Below, piece by piece: positions 8,125-15,778 of a stretch of 33,792 nt of DNA. The position numbers were made by a program, and so were the translations under genes. Under the pieces are notes generated by a model. That model did no database searches. It had not been told where the DNA came from and saw only the letters and a list, made by a program, of their open reading frames with translations. Every line of letters starts with the position of its first letter. Position 1 is the stretch's first letter. The DNA comes from an uncultured Alphaproteobacteria bacterium. Lineage in GTDB: Bacteria; Pseudomonadota; Alphaproteobacteria; Rhodobacterales; Rhodobacteraceae. The stretch covers positions 185,100-218,891 of the forward strand of contig CACBAM010000001.1 in the NCBI GenBank assembly GCA_902537215.1. Direction: 5' to 3'.

Positions 8125-9264
8125 TTACTCTGACAAAATGGCTCTTGCTATAATTACTCTCATAATCTCATTTGTTCCCTCTAGAATTTGATGAACACGA
8201 AGATCACGTACTATTTTCTCTATGCCATACTCCTCAAGATAGCCATAACCACCAAGTATTTGTAGGGCGGTATTTGATATTTCAAATGATACATCAGTAA
8301 CTAATCGCTTTGCCATTGCTACAGAGACCGTCGCATCCGGCTTTGAATTGTCTAACTTCCAAGCAGCGCTTCTCAAAAAAAGTCTTGCCGCCTCGAGTTG
8401 TGTTGCCATGTCTGCCAATTTAAATTCTATAGACTGAAATTTACTGATAGGTTTACCAAACGCTGATCTTTCCTTTGAATATGATTTTGCAATCTCATAG
8501 GCCTTTTGCGCTCCGCCTAATGAGGCAGCGGCAATATTAAGTCTTCCCCCATCTAAACCCTCCATAGCGTATTTGAAGCCAGCACCTTCCTCTCCTACGA
8601 GGTTTGCAGCAGGAACTGAGCAGTTGTCAAATTGCACGATTGCGGTAGGTTGCGCTTTCCACCCCATTTTTTGCTCTTTTTTGCCGAAACTGAGACCGTT
8701 CTGTCCATTTTCAACCAAGACCATTGATATCCCGTTTGGTGTTTGATCTCCGGTCCTACACAGTACAACGTATAAATCTGAAAAACCCCCACCAGATATA
8801 AATGATTTTGATCCATTAAGGCTATATCCTTCATTTGTTATTGCTGCCTTGGTTTTTAGTGCAGCTGCGTCAGATCCTGAACCAGGTTCTGTTAAACAAT
8901 ATGAACAAACATCATCTAAGCTTACAATATTCTTCAAAAATCTATCTTTTAATGCTTGGTCGCCTCTCTTTGAGATTACCCATGCAGACATATTGTGAAT
9001 TGAAATAAAAGAAGAAACAGACGGGCAGGACATTGCTAGAGCCTCAAACACAAGCGTCCCGTCTAAGCGTGACATTCCAGATCCACCATCTTCCTCAGAA
9101 ACAATCATCCCTCCGAGTCCCAAAGTTCCAGCTTCTTTGAGAAGTTCTCTGGGAATTTCTTCTTTCTTTTCCCAGTCTATTGCATTTGGTGCAATAGTTT
9201 CTTCACCAAATTCCCTAGCTGTGTTGTAAAGAATGTTTTGTTCTTCTGATAAAGAAAAATGCAC
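8125..9264 (-). CDS. Acyl-CoA dehydrogenase, probably isobutyryl-CoA dehydrogenase
   Basis: This 379-residue flavoenzyme of the acyl-CoA dehydrogenase family would oxidise isobutyryl-CoA to methacrylyl-CoA. Seen are YCLTEPGSGSDAAALKT, the SFISGGGFSDLYVV flavin-binding region, and a C-terminal ILEGTNEIMRVIIAR, where Glu362 is the expected catalytic base. The substrate is inferred from context: mmsA lies three bases upstream and the hydrolase two bases downstream, so the cluster encodes successive steps of valine catabolism. A broader branched-chain substrate range is possible. The hydratase for methacrylyl-CoA is not obvious here. Confidence 0.93.
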   Translation of the reverse strand: MHFSLSEEQNILYNTAREFGEETIAPNAIDWEKKEEIPRELLKEAGTLGLGGMIVSEEDGGSGMSRLDGTLVFEALAMSCPSVSSFISIHNMSAWVISKRGDQALKDRFLKNIVSLDDVCSYCLTEPGSGSDAAALKTKAAITNEGYSLNGSKSFISGGGFSDLYVVLCRTGDQTPNGISMVLVENGQNGLSFGKKEQKMGWKAQPTAIVQFDNCSVPAANLVGEEGAGFKYAMEGLDGGRLNIAAASLGGAQKAYEIAKSYSKERSAFGKPISKFQSIEFKLADMATQLEAARLFLRSAAWKLDNSKPDATVSVAMAKRLVTDVSFEISNTALQILGGYGYLEEYGIEKIVRDLRVHQILEGTNEIMRVIIARAILSE

Positions 9265-9267
9265 TAG

Positions 9268-10767
9268 TTACTCCATTGTTGGAATTGAAAAACTCGCTCC
9301 TTCCTTGATGCCAGTAGGCCATCGGGACGTAACAGTTTTTGTTTTTGTATAAAAACGAAAGGCATCTGGTCCATGTTGGTTAAGATCTCCAAAAGCAGAT
9401 TTTTTCCAGCCGCCGAAGGTGTGGTAAGCTAGCGGAACGGGTATTGGCACATTCACGCCTACCATTCCCACATTAACTTTATTAGCGAAATCACGGGCAG
9501 TGTCTCCATCTCGAGTAAATATAGCAGTACCATTTCCATATTGGTTCGTTTTCACAAGATCAAGAGCTTCCTCATAGTTTTTAGTTCGTACAGTAGACAG
9601 GACAGGTCCAAAAATCTCTTGTTTATATATTTCCATATCTTTTGTGACATTATCAAAAAGACAGGCACCTACAAAAAATCCATTTTCATAACCCTGCATC
9701 TTGAAATTTCTTCCATCGACTTTTAGAGAGGCTCCTTGCTCTACTCCTTTATCAACAAGTCCCAAAATTTTATTTTGTGCTTCTTTTGTGACTACGGGAC
9801 CAAAATCGATATCTTTGCCAGCCGTGTAGGGACCGATTTTTAACGATTCTATCTTAGGTATAAGTTTTTCAACTAATTTATCAGCTGTTTTTTCCCCGAC
9901 TGGCACCGCTACAGAGATGGCCATACATCTTTCACCAGCAGCTCCATATCCAGCTCCTACCAACGCATCCGCTGCTTGATCCATATCTGCATCTGGCATA
10001 ATCAGCATATGATTTTTTGCTCCGGCGAAACATTGTACTCTCTTTCCATTAGCGCAACCTCTAGTATATATATATTCTGCAATCGGGGTACTCCCGACAA
10101 AGCCCACAGCTTGTATCGTGTCATTGTCCAAAATAGCATCTACAACCTCTTTGTCCCCATTAACCACTTGCAGTATTCCCTCTGGTAATCCTGCCTCCAA
10201 TAGTAATTCGGCTAAAGCCATAGGTACTGATGGATCTCTTTCAGACGGTTTAAGAATGAAGGCATTACCTGCTACAATTGCAGGACAAAATTTCCACATT
10301 GGTATCATTGCTGGAAAATTAAATGGTGTAATTCCTGCAACTACTCCTAAGGGCTGTCTCATTGAATACATATCAATTCCCGGTCCTGCACTATCTGTGA
10401 ATTCTCCCTTAAGAAGATGAGGAGCGCCTATACAAAACTCAGCCACTTCTAGGCCTCTAATTATATCTCCTTCAGCATCAGGTAAAGTTTTACCATGTTC
10501 AGATGACAATAATGCTGATAACTTATCCATATCTCTGTGAAGCAATTCAACGAATTTCATTATTACTCGGGCACGCTTTTGAGGGTTGACGTCAGCCCAC
10601 TTGGGCTGAGCAATATTTGCCATTTCGACGGCTTCGTTAAGCTCGTCGTTTGTTGCATAAGCCACCTCCGCTTGCACCTCGCCAGTTGCGGGGTTGAAAA
10701 CGTGCCCGCTTTTGTTTGATTTTCCAGGTACTTGCTTGCCGTTAATAAAGTGGCCTATCGATTTCAT
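9268..10767 (-). CDS. mmsA: Methylmalonate-semialdehyde dehydrogenase (CoA-acylating)
   Basis: MmsA converts methylmalonate semialdehyde to propionyl-CoA, the last dedicated step of valine breakdown. The 499 residues match the family. Motifs include VVAGITPFNFPAMIPMW (142-158), VGFVGSTPIAEYIY (221-234), FAGAKNHMLIMPDADMDQA (247-265) and GAAGERCMAISVAVPVG, with the catalytic Cys281. FAGAKNH, where other aldehyde dehydrogenases have ELGGKNP-like sequence, is a mark of MmsA. It is the first gene of the minus-strand valine operon, and an AGGATT-like ribosome site precedes the ATG. Confidence 0.97.
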   Translation of the reverse strand: MKSIGHFINGKQVPGKSNKSGHVFNPATGEVQAEVAYATNDELNEAVEMANIAQPKWADVNPQKRARVIMKFVELLHRDMDKLSALLSSEHGKTLPDAEGDIIRGLEVAEFCIGAPHLLKGEFTDSAGPGIDMYSMRQPLGVVAGITPFNFPAMIPMWKFCPAIVAGNAFILKPSERDPSVPMALAELLLEAGLPEGILQVVNGDKEVVDAILDNDTIQAVGFVGSTPIAEYIYTRGCANGKRVQCFAGAKNHMLIMPDADMDQAADALVGAGYGAAGERCMAISVAVPVGEKTADKLVEKLIPKIESLKIGPYTAGKDIDFGPVVTKEAQNKILGLVDKGVEQGASLKVDGRNFKMQGYENGFFVGACLFDNVTKDMEIYKQEIFGPVLSTVRTKNYEEALDLVKTNQYGNGTAIFTRDGDTARDFANKVNVGMVGVNVPIPVPLAYHTFGGWKKSAFGDLNQHGPDAFRFYTKTKTVTSRWPTGIKEGASFSIPTME

Positions 10768-10848
10768 TTAATCCTCCGATTATGATTTTAAAAAAACAGT
10801 TTATCAAATAACTATCAGAAGTAACAAGAAAGTTTTCTTGAACTTTGG

Positions 10849-10878
10849 TCAGCCACCACTTACAAGAGTGGCGGCTGA
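10849..10878 (-). terminator. Strong hairpin after the glutathione peroxidase-lipoprotein pair
   Basis: TCAGCCACCACT (10849-10860) and AGTGGCGGCTGA (10867-10878) form 11 pairs with one mismatch around a 6-base loop. It begins 7 bases past the stop codon of the 27-residue lipoprotein. No clean T-run follows on the minus strand. A second inverted repeat, CAAGAAA with TTTCTTG (10825-10840), lies just beyond it. The pair probably ends the upstream transcript or protects its 3' end before the mmsA leader. Confidence 0.5.
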
Positions 10879-10885
10879 TTGAATT

Positions 10886-10969
10886 TTAGATAAACGGTAT
10901 AAGTGGCACGTCAAACGAAGAGCATGCAGAAAGTAATACCAATGATCCCAACAATATCGCGTTTTTCAT
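10886..10969 (-). CDS. 27-residue putative lipoprotein
   Basis: A short reading frame on the minus strand starts with ATG at 10969 behind a good ribosome site (GGGAG, about 8 bases upstream) and ends with TAA at 10886. It begins MKNAILLGSLVLLSACSSF. This is a lysine, a hydrophobic core and a textbook lipobox LSAC with the modifiable Cys at 16, followed by two Ser residues. Only 12 residues would remain after signal peptidase II cleavage, ending in a hydrophobic proline-containing tail. It starts 30 bases after the glutathione peroxidase stop. The function is unknown; entericidin-like and other tiny lipoproteins have a similar build. Confidence 0.65.
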   Translation of the reverse strand: MKNAILLGSLVLLSACSSFDVPLIPFI

Positions 10970-10999
10970 TAAAATATCTCCCAATTTATCCTCAGATGA

Positions 11000-11530
11000 T
11001 TAAGGCTGTTTTAGCACTTCGTCAACCTCTTTCAATAAACTAGGGGAATTAGGCTTGGTAAATGAGTTAAAACTAGTACGAAAGTCTCCTTCTTTATCCA
11101 ATAACACCTTATAAAAGTTCCATTTTGGCTGGAAATTGTGTTCTCGCTTTAGCCAGCGGTAAAAAGGATGCGCATCCCGGCCACGAATTGAGGTTACTTC
11201 TGTCATTGGTAGCGTTAGTCCAAAGGATACGTCACAAAATTCTTTAACTTTCGAGTTGCTTGACAGTTCTTGGTTAAAATCGTTTGATGGGACTGCAATT
11301 ACAACCAAGCCCTTTTCCTTATAAGCTTGATGTAATTTCTCTAAGTCTGAATATTGTCTTGTAAATCCGCATCTCGATGCTGTGTTTGTTATCAACACTG
11401 CCTTGCCTTCGAACTGACGTATATCCAATGTGCCACCGTCTATACTATCAAATGCAAATTCACCGGCGTCTGGCAATGCTGGAACAACGCTAGAAAAAAA
11501 CAAAATAAATACCTTTAAAAATAATCTCAT
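11000..11530 (-). CDS. Exported glutathione peroxidase family protein
   Basis: This 176-residue thiol peroxidase reduces hydroperoxides. An N-terminal hydrophobic segment (residues 1-18, ending VVPALP) looks like a signal peptide, so it probably works in the periplasm, unlike most bacterial members. The peroxidatic Cys54 sits in NTASRCGFT, Gln87 in NQEL matches the catalytic Gln, and Trp137 in KWNFYKVLLD matches the catalytic Trp. Cys99 in KEFCDVSFG sits where a resolving Cys is expected. The usual FPCNQFG is altered to VPSNDFN (80-86). Thioredoxin-like donors are more likely than glutathione, by family knowledge. Confidence 0.92.
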   Translation of the reverse strand: MRLFLKVFILFFSSVVPALPDAGEFAFDSIDGGTLDIRQFEGKAVLITNTASRCGFTRQYSDLEKLHQAYKEKGLVVIAVPSNDFNQELSSNSKVKEFCDVSFGLTLPMTEVTSIRGRDAHPFYRWLKREHNFQPKWNFYKVLLDKEGDFRTSFNSFTKPNSPSLLKEVDEVLKQP

Positions 11531-11584
11531 TTCTCCGACCTAGGTGATAGAAGTAGATTTATTTTTTTAAAAGTAAAGAGAAAT

Positions 11585-11689
11585 TTACTCGTTATTTTTT
11601 CTATGTGTTTCCAAAGCTAGAATCAACGCAATAATAGCAATGCAAATAATAAAAACAAAAACGAACATTGCCCCAAGACTACCTTCCAT
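11585..11689 (-). CDS. 34-residue single-pass membrane microprotein
   Basis: An ATG at 11689, behind a GAGGGT ribosome-site-like sequence, opens 34 codons ending with TAA at 11585. The predicted peptide has a short acidic start (MEGSLGAM), one hydrophobic helix of about 20 residues rich in Ile, Phe and Val (8-27), and a charged tail (ETHRKNNE). This is the build of a small integral membrane protein. It sits between a PsiE-like membrane protein gene upstream and the glutathione peroxidase gene downstream, all on the minus strand. No function can be assigned. Confidence 0.55.
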   Translation of the reverse strand: MEGSLGAMFVFVFIICIAIIALILALETHRKNNE

Positions 11690-11722
11690 TTTTTACCCTC
11701 ATTGTTTCTTTTTTTATTCTAG

Positions 11723-12112
11723 TTACTTTTTTTTGCTGTTAAAATCAAAATCTTCTGCTTTCGATACATTTTTGTGAGTCACGATGAAGCATGCTATTGC
11801 AAGGAGAAGAACCGCACCAGCTTCATACAACAGGTTTTGTGGATCAGAGCCTTTCCCCTGCAGAATTATCATACGACTCAGCGCGGTGATGGCGATAAAG
11901 AGAGGAAGGAGTATTGGTATGCGTCGGCTTTTATAAAAAATTGCTACCATGCCAAGGACTTCGGTATAAATAAATAGAAGTAAAAGGTCCGCTAGTTGAA
12001 CCTTTTGTTGTAAAATTAGATAATAGATCTCTTGACAAGTGGCAAATACGGTAGCAATCCCTATTAGGGTCAGAAGGACCTTCTCCGTTATCTTAATCAT
12101 TTCTTCTATCAT
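11723..12112 (-). CDS. PsiE family membrane protein (phosphate-starvation-inducible type)
   Basis: The 129-residue protein has about four hydrophobic segments. Family marks are DLLLLFIYTEVLGMVAIFY (42-60), the basic loop KSRRIPI (61-67), and FIAITALSRMIIL (72-84). These match the PsiE family, whose biochemical role is not established. The C terminus is charged (KAEDFDFNSKKK). Its ATG overlaps the hisE stop codon by four bases (ATGA), so it is translated with the histidine genes here and any phosphate control is not apparent. No separate promoter space exists. Confidence 0.88.
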   Translation of the reverse strand: MIEEMIKITEKVLLTLIGIATVFATCQEIYYLILQQKVQLADLLLLFIYTEVLGMVAIFYKSRRIPILLPLFIAITALSRMIILQGKGSDPQNLLYEAGAVLLLAIACFIVTHKNVSKAEDFDFNSKKK

Positions 12113-12429
12113 TTTGTGGTCCTTTTTCTTTTCTCCTCAATTCCAGATATACCTTCTCGTGAAGCTAGCTCTAATAATACTTGATTTATCGAAATATTTT
12201 TTGACCTCAACAAAACGCACATGTGATACAAAGTGTCAGCGGATTCTCCTATAATCTCTTTTTTTTTCTTTTTTACGCAGGCCACTATTAATTCTATTGC
12301 CTCCTCCCCAAATTTCTCTGCACATTTTTCTGTACCTTTCTTTAAAAGCCTCGCAGTATGCGATTTGTTTGGAGAATCTGTTATTTTTCTTTGAATTGTT
12401 AAGTCCAATCTTTCAAGTATTTTGTTCAT
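12109..12429 (-). CDS. hisE: Phosphoribosyl-ATP pyrophosphatase
   Basis: HisE hydrolyses phosphoribosyl-ATP to phosphoribosyl-AMP in the second step of histidine synthesis. The 106-residue all-alpha protein shows SHTARLLKKGTEKCAEKFGEE (23-43), with the metal-binding Glu pair at 42-43, and GESADTLYHMCVLL (61-74), with Glu62 and Asp65. The C terminus is rich in Lys and Arg. It overlaps hisF upstream and the psiE-like gene downstream, each by four bases. HisI is not fused and is absent from the window. Confidence 0.94.
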   Translation of the reverse strand: MNKILERLDLTIQRKITDSPNKSHTARLLKKGTEKCAEKFGEEAIELIVACVKKKKKEIIGESADTLYHMCVLLRSKNISINQVLLELASREGISGIEEKRKRTTK

Positions 12430-13190
12430 GTCATCCTCATGGGTACATTTGATTTATTAAGAAACTCCTTTACTTCCGATATAGAAATTTCATTGAAATG
12501 AAAAACGGATGCTGCTAACAAAGCTGATGCGCCACCGCATGTCACAGCCTCAAGGAAATGTTCTACCTTGCCGGCACCTCCAGATGCTATTACCGGTATT
12601 CTAACGAGCTCAGTTATAGTTTTTAGGAGCTTTATATCATACCCATCTTGGACACCGTCTTTATCCATCGAAGTTAATAAAATCTCTCCGGCACCATTTT
12701 CTTCCATATTTTTTGAAAACTCTGTAACTCTAATACCAGTGGACCTAGTCCCACCATGTGTAAAGACTTCCCAATCGTTTATGCTCAAATTAAATTTGGC
12801 GTCTATAGCTACGACTATGCATTGACTTCCAAATTTATTTGCAGCTATTGATATCAATTCAGGATTAGAAACGGCAGCACTATTAAAACTTACTTTGTCC
12901 GCTCCATGATTAAGTAACTTTTCAACTTCAGAGGCTTGTCGCACTCCTCCTCCAACCGTTAAAGGCATAAAGCATTGTTCAGCTGTTTTTCTTACAATCT
13001 CATATGTTGTATTCCTATTCTCTTGGGAAGCTGAAATGTCTAAAAAACACAATTCATCTGCACCTTTATCATTATAAATTTTTGCTATTTCGACAGGATC
13101 ACCAGCATCACGCAGGTTAATGAAATTTGTTCCTTTGACAACTCTACCATCTTTAACGTCCAAGCATGGTATTATACGCGTTTTCAACAT
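12426..13190 (-). CDS. hisF: Imidazole glycerol phosphate synthase, cyclase subunit
   Basis: HisF closes the imidazole ring using ammonia delivered by HisH, giving imidazole glycerol phosphate and AICAR. The 254-residue TIM barrel starts MLKTRIIPCLDVKDGRVVKG, with catalytic Asp11. It has LTVGGGVR (77-84), DKVSFNSAAV (98-107) and VVAIDAK with catalytic Asp130, then a late VIASGGAG. It lies one base from hisA and overlaps hisE by four bases. Confidence 0.98.
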   Translation of the reverse strand: MLKTRIIPCLDVKDGRVVKGTNFINLRDAGDPVEIAKIYNDKGADELCFLDISASQENRNTTYEIVRKTAEQCFMPLTVGGGVRQASEVEKLLNHGADKVSFNSAAVSNPELISIAANKFGSQCIVVAIDAKFNLSINDWEVFTHGGTRSTGIRVTEFSKNMEENGAGEILLTSMDKDGVQDGYDIKLLKTITELVRIPVIASGGAGKVEHFLEAVTCGGASALLAASVFHFNEISISEVKEFLNKSNVPMRMT

Positions 13191-13191
13191 T

Positions 13192-13926
13192 TTAATCCTT
13201 TAAAATTCTTAATGCATCTTTAATTTTTAGGGCTCCAGTATATATTGCTTTTCCAGCGATAACTCCCTCTAAGTTCGGAATATTTTTCTTTACGTTTTCA
13301 AGATTCTCGGGGCCATTTATACCTCCCGATCCAATTACGGGAATACTTACATGATCCGACAGTCTCTTTGTAGCATTAGAATTCAATCCCTTCATTAAGC
13401 CATCTCTATCTATGTCAGTGAAAATAATTGCATTGACACCACAATCTTCGAAACTTTTTGCCAGGTCTAAAGTATTTTTATTTGATGTATTTTTCCAGCC
13501 TGCAGTAGCGACCTTATTTGACCTGGAGTCTAGCGAAATTAAGATGCCATCAAATAGCCTACATGCTTGTTGAACTACAGAAGGGTTAGAAACGGCTAAA
13601 GTCCCTAAAATGACACGATCTATACCTTTTGACTTCCAAAAGTCTATTTGCTTCAGACTTCTTATCCCTCCACCAACTTGAATTTTAAGTGAAGTAGAAC
13701 TTATTATCTCTTCAATAATTTTTACATTCTTAGTACTCCCAGAAACTGCACCATCTAGGTCTACTACGTGTAACCAACGACACCCTGCCTCTTGAAATAT
13801 CTTTGCTTGCGCAACAGGATCATCATTGTAAACAATCGCAGAGCCAAGTTCTCCTCGCTGCAATCTTACACACTGACCTTCTTTCAGATCAATTGCTGGG
13901 TAAAAATTCAACTTAACTTTCCTCAC
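13192..13926 (-). CDS. hisA: Phosphoribosylformimino-AICAR ribotide isomerase
   Basis: HisA isomerises ProFAR to PRFAR in histidine synthesis. Motifs are YPAIDLKEGQCVRLQRG (9-25), KIQVGGGIRS (81-90), SLDSR (131-135), IFTDIDRDGLMKG (168-180) and VIGSGGI. The listed start is a GTG at 13926 without a ribosome site. A TTG at 13911 (five codons later) has AGGA eight bases upstream and would put the first catalytic Asp at residue 8, the usual HisA position. The TTG may therefore be the true start, giving 239 residues. It diverges from the DUF2147 gene. Confidence 0.95.
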   Translation of the reverse strand: MRKVKLNFYPAIDLKEGQCVRLQRGELGSAIVYNDDPVAQAKIFQEAGCRWLHVVDLDGAVSGSTKNVKIIEEIISSTSLKIQVGGGIRSLKQIDFWKSKGIDRVILGTLAVSNPSVVQQACRLFDGILISLDSRSNKVATAGWKNTSNKNTLDLAKSFEDCGVNAIIFTDIDRDGLMKGLNSNATKRLSDHVSIPVIGSGGINGPENLENVKKNIPNLEGVIAGKAIYTGALKIKDALRILKD

Positions 13927-14020
13927 CTAAGTTTTTTTAGTAACATAACTTCGTGATTTTAATACAATGTAATTTATTTATTAACAAGATTTTAAGACTT
14001 TTCTAATGGAGCAAATATTT

Positions 14021-14425
14021 ATGAGGACACTTATAGTGATAGTAGCTTTTTTTATGATTAGCACTAATGTTTTTGCAGGGGCGTTTTCAGGTACGTACAA
14101 AACTATGCCAAGCAAAAAAACTGGGGGATGGGCTCATGTAAAATTTGGAGCATGTAAAGAGAATAAAAACCTAACATGTGGTACTTTGATGAAAGCTTTT
14201 TCTAAAGATGGGAAAGCGATAAAAGATTACGAACACAAGGGCAAGTATGTTGTTTGGGACATGAAAAAAGAGGGAGATAAAAACTTCTCAGGGGGCAAAA
14301 TTAAAGATTATAGTGATGGGAAAGTCTATAATTCAAAAATGGAAATACTAACAAAGGAAAAAATCGGTGTGTCGGGATGTGTTTTGTTTATTTGTCAAGC
14401 GCAGCAATGGAGCAAAGTAAAATAG
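14021..14425 (+). CDS. Secreted DUF2147 family protein
   Basis: The protein has a signal peptide (hydrophobic MRTLIVIVAFFMI, cleavage after NVFA) and a small beta-rich domain of the DUF2147 type. Marks are a GTYKTM start, WAHVKFGAC, KDGKAIKDY, and a closing GVSGCVLFICQAQQWSKV. Four Cys residues in the mature part could pair in the periplasm. The start at 14021 is chosen because GGAG lies nine bases upstream; an in-frame ATG at 14006 has none. The gene is on the opposite strand, between hisA and hisH, and its stop lies five bases from the hisH stop. DUF2147 has no confirmed function. Confidence 0.82.
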   Translation: MRTLIVIVAFFMISTNVFAGAFSGTYKTMPSKKTGGWAHVKFGACKENKNLTCGTLMKAFSKDGKAIKDYEHKGKYVVWDMKKEGDKNFSGGKIKDYSDGKVYNSKMEILTKEKIGVSGCVLFICQAQQWSKVK

Positions 14426-14430
14426 GTTCA

Positions 14431-15075
14431 TTAACGTAGAGGATCCCATTCGATAAAATTGCTTATAATCTTTAGTCCCGGAATTTGGCTTTTTTCAGGA
14501 TGAAATTGTAGACCAATAATATTTTCTTTAGCTATGGCCGCTACTATGTTCTTGCCATGATTTGTAGTAGCCATAATATTATTATATGAAGATGCAATAA
14601 ATTCGTAAGAATGAACAAAATAAAAATGATCATTTGTGTTAATGCCGTTGAATATTGGATGGTATTTTTTAAAAAAAAGGTTGTTCCAACCCATATGTGG
14701 TATTTTTAAATTCTGCTCTATATCAATTTTTTTCACTTCACCACGTATCCAATTTAAACCTGGATTATTACTTTGTCCTTCATGTCCTGTTGTTGCAAGA
14801 AGTTGCATTCCAACACATATTCCGAGAAATGGCTTTTTCTTTTCTATTACTACATCAATGAGAGATTTATAAACATCGGTGTTTTCATGCAATTTTGACT
14901 TGCAAAAAGAAAATGCCCCAACTCCTGGTAAAACTACCTTATCTGCTTCTTGGACATCTTTGTAGCAAGAAGTTATTTTAACATTCACATTCTTAAATTT
15001 CGATGCAGCAGCTTGGAAGCTTTTGAGAGCAGAATGCAGATTGCCACTTCTATAATCGATAATGGCAATGTTCAT
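14431..15075 (-). CDS. hisH: Imidazole glycerol phosphate synthase, glutamine amidotransferase subunit
   Basis: HisH hydrolyses glutamine and passes ammonia to HisF. The 214-residue class I amidotransferase shows VVLPGVGAF (47-55), PFLGICVGMQLL with nucleophile Cys87, IPHMGWN (125-131), YFVHSYEF (152-159) and GLQFHPEKSQ with His192 and Glu194, completing the triad. It starts three bases after the hisB stop. Downstream it meets the DUF2147 gene tail to tail, so hisA must be transcribed through that antisense gene or from another promoter. Confidence 0.97.
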   Translation of the reverse strand: MNIAIIDYRSGNLHSALKSFQAAASKFKNVNVKITSCYKDVQEADKVVLPGVGAFSFCKSKLHENTDVYKSLIDVVIEKKKPFLGICVGMQLLATTGHEGQSNNPGLNWIRGEVKKIDIEQNLKIPHMGWNNLFFKKYHPIFNGINTNDHFYFVHSYEFIASSYNNIMATTNHGKNIVAAIAKENIIGLQFHPEKSQIPGLKIISNFIEWDPLR

Positions 15076-15078
15076 TTT

Positions 15079-15663
15079 TTACAAGCTTCCTTTTGTAGAA
15101 GGTATGATCTCTGCACCTTTATTTTTTTCGATGGCCATTTTAATAGATTTACCCATAGCCTTAAAAATGGCCTCTGAGATATGATGTGAATTGAAACCAT
15201 CAAGCATCTCCACATGGAGTGTGGTACCTGAGTTTGTGCTGAATGCATTGAAAAACTCACGCACAAGCTCTAGATCAAAATCACCCACTTTGTTAGTTGG
15301 AAAGTTTACTTTCCAACTGAAAAACGACCGTCCTGAAAAATCCAAAGCAACCCTTATCAAGGCATCATCCATAGGAAGTAAAAAGAAGCCATATCTACTA
15401 ATTCCTTTTTTATCCCCCAGAGCCTCTACAAAAGCCTTTCCCAAGCAAATTCCACAATCCTCAACAGTGTGATGGAAATCAATATCGGTGTCCCCTTGTG
15501 CACTTAATTCAAGGTTAACTGAAGAATGGAAAGTAAGTTGTTCAAGCATATGATCAAAGAAAGGGACATTAGTTTTAATTTTACCTCTCCCGAGGCCGTC
15601 TAGGTCTAAAACCAAATTAACCTTGGTTTCATTAGTAATTCTTTCTATTGTAGAAGTTCGCAT
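15079..15663 (-). CDS. hisB: Imidazoleglycerol-phosphate dehydratase
   Basis: HisB dehydrates imidazole glycerol phosphate to imidazole acetol phosphate. The 194-residue monofunctional form has RITNETKVNLVLDLDG (8-23), PFFDHMLEQL (34-43), DFHHTVEDCGI (62-72), LDFSGR (107-112) and SHHISEAIFKA (159-169), which together supply the manganese-binding His and Glu residues. No phosphatase domain is fused. It is the first gene of the minus-strand histidine block and diverges from the coiled-coil gene at 15779. Confidence 0.97.
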   Translation of the reverse strand: MRTSTIERITNETKVNLVLDLDGLGRGKIKTNVPFFDHMLEQLTFHSSVNLELSAQGDTDIDFHHTVEDCGICLGKAFVEALGDKKGISRYGFFLLPMDDALIRVALDFSGRSFFSWKVNFPTNKVGDFDLELVREFFNAFSTNSGTTLHVEMLDGFNSHHISEAIFKAMGKSIKMAIEKNKGAEIIPSTKGSL

Positions 15664-15778
15664 TTGCTTACCATTAATTTTTTTTGGCTTTAATTTTCCG
15701 CTTCGTTAGGATATAAAAAGGCTATTTAGATGGACAATTGTCTTTGTAGCATCAAACTTATTTCATTACGAGAGAAAA

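Noticed and set aside
15709..15722. GG-N10-GC element before the coiled-coil gene
   Set aside because: Bases around GG and GC do not match the sigma-54 consensus, and it can arise by chance.
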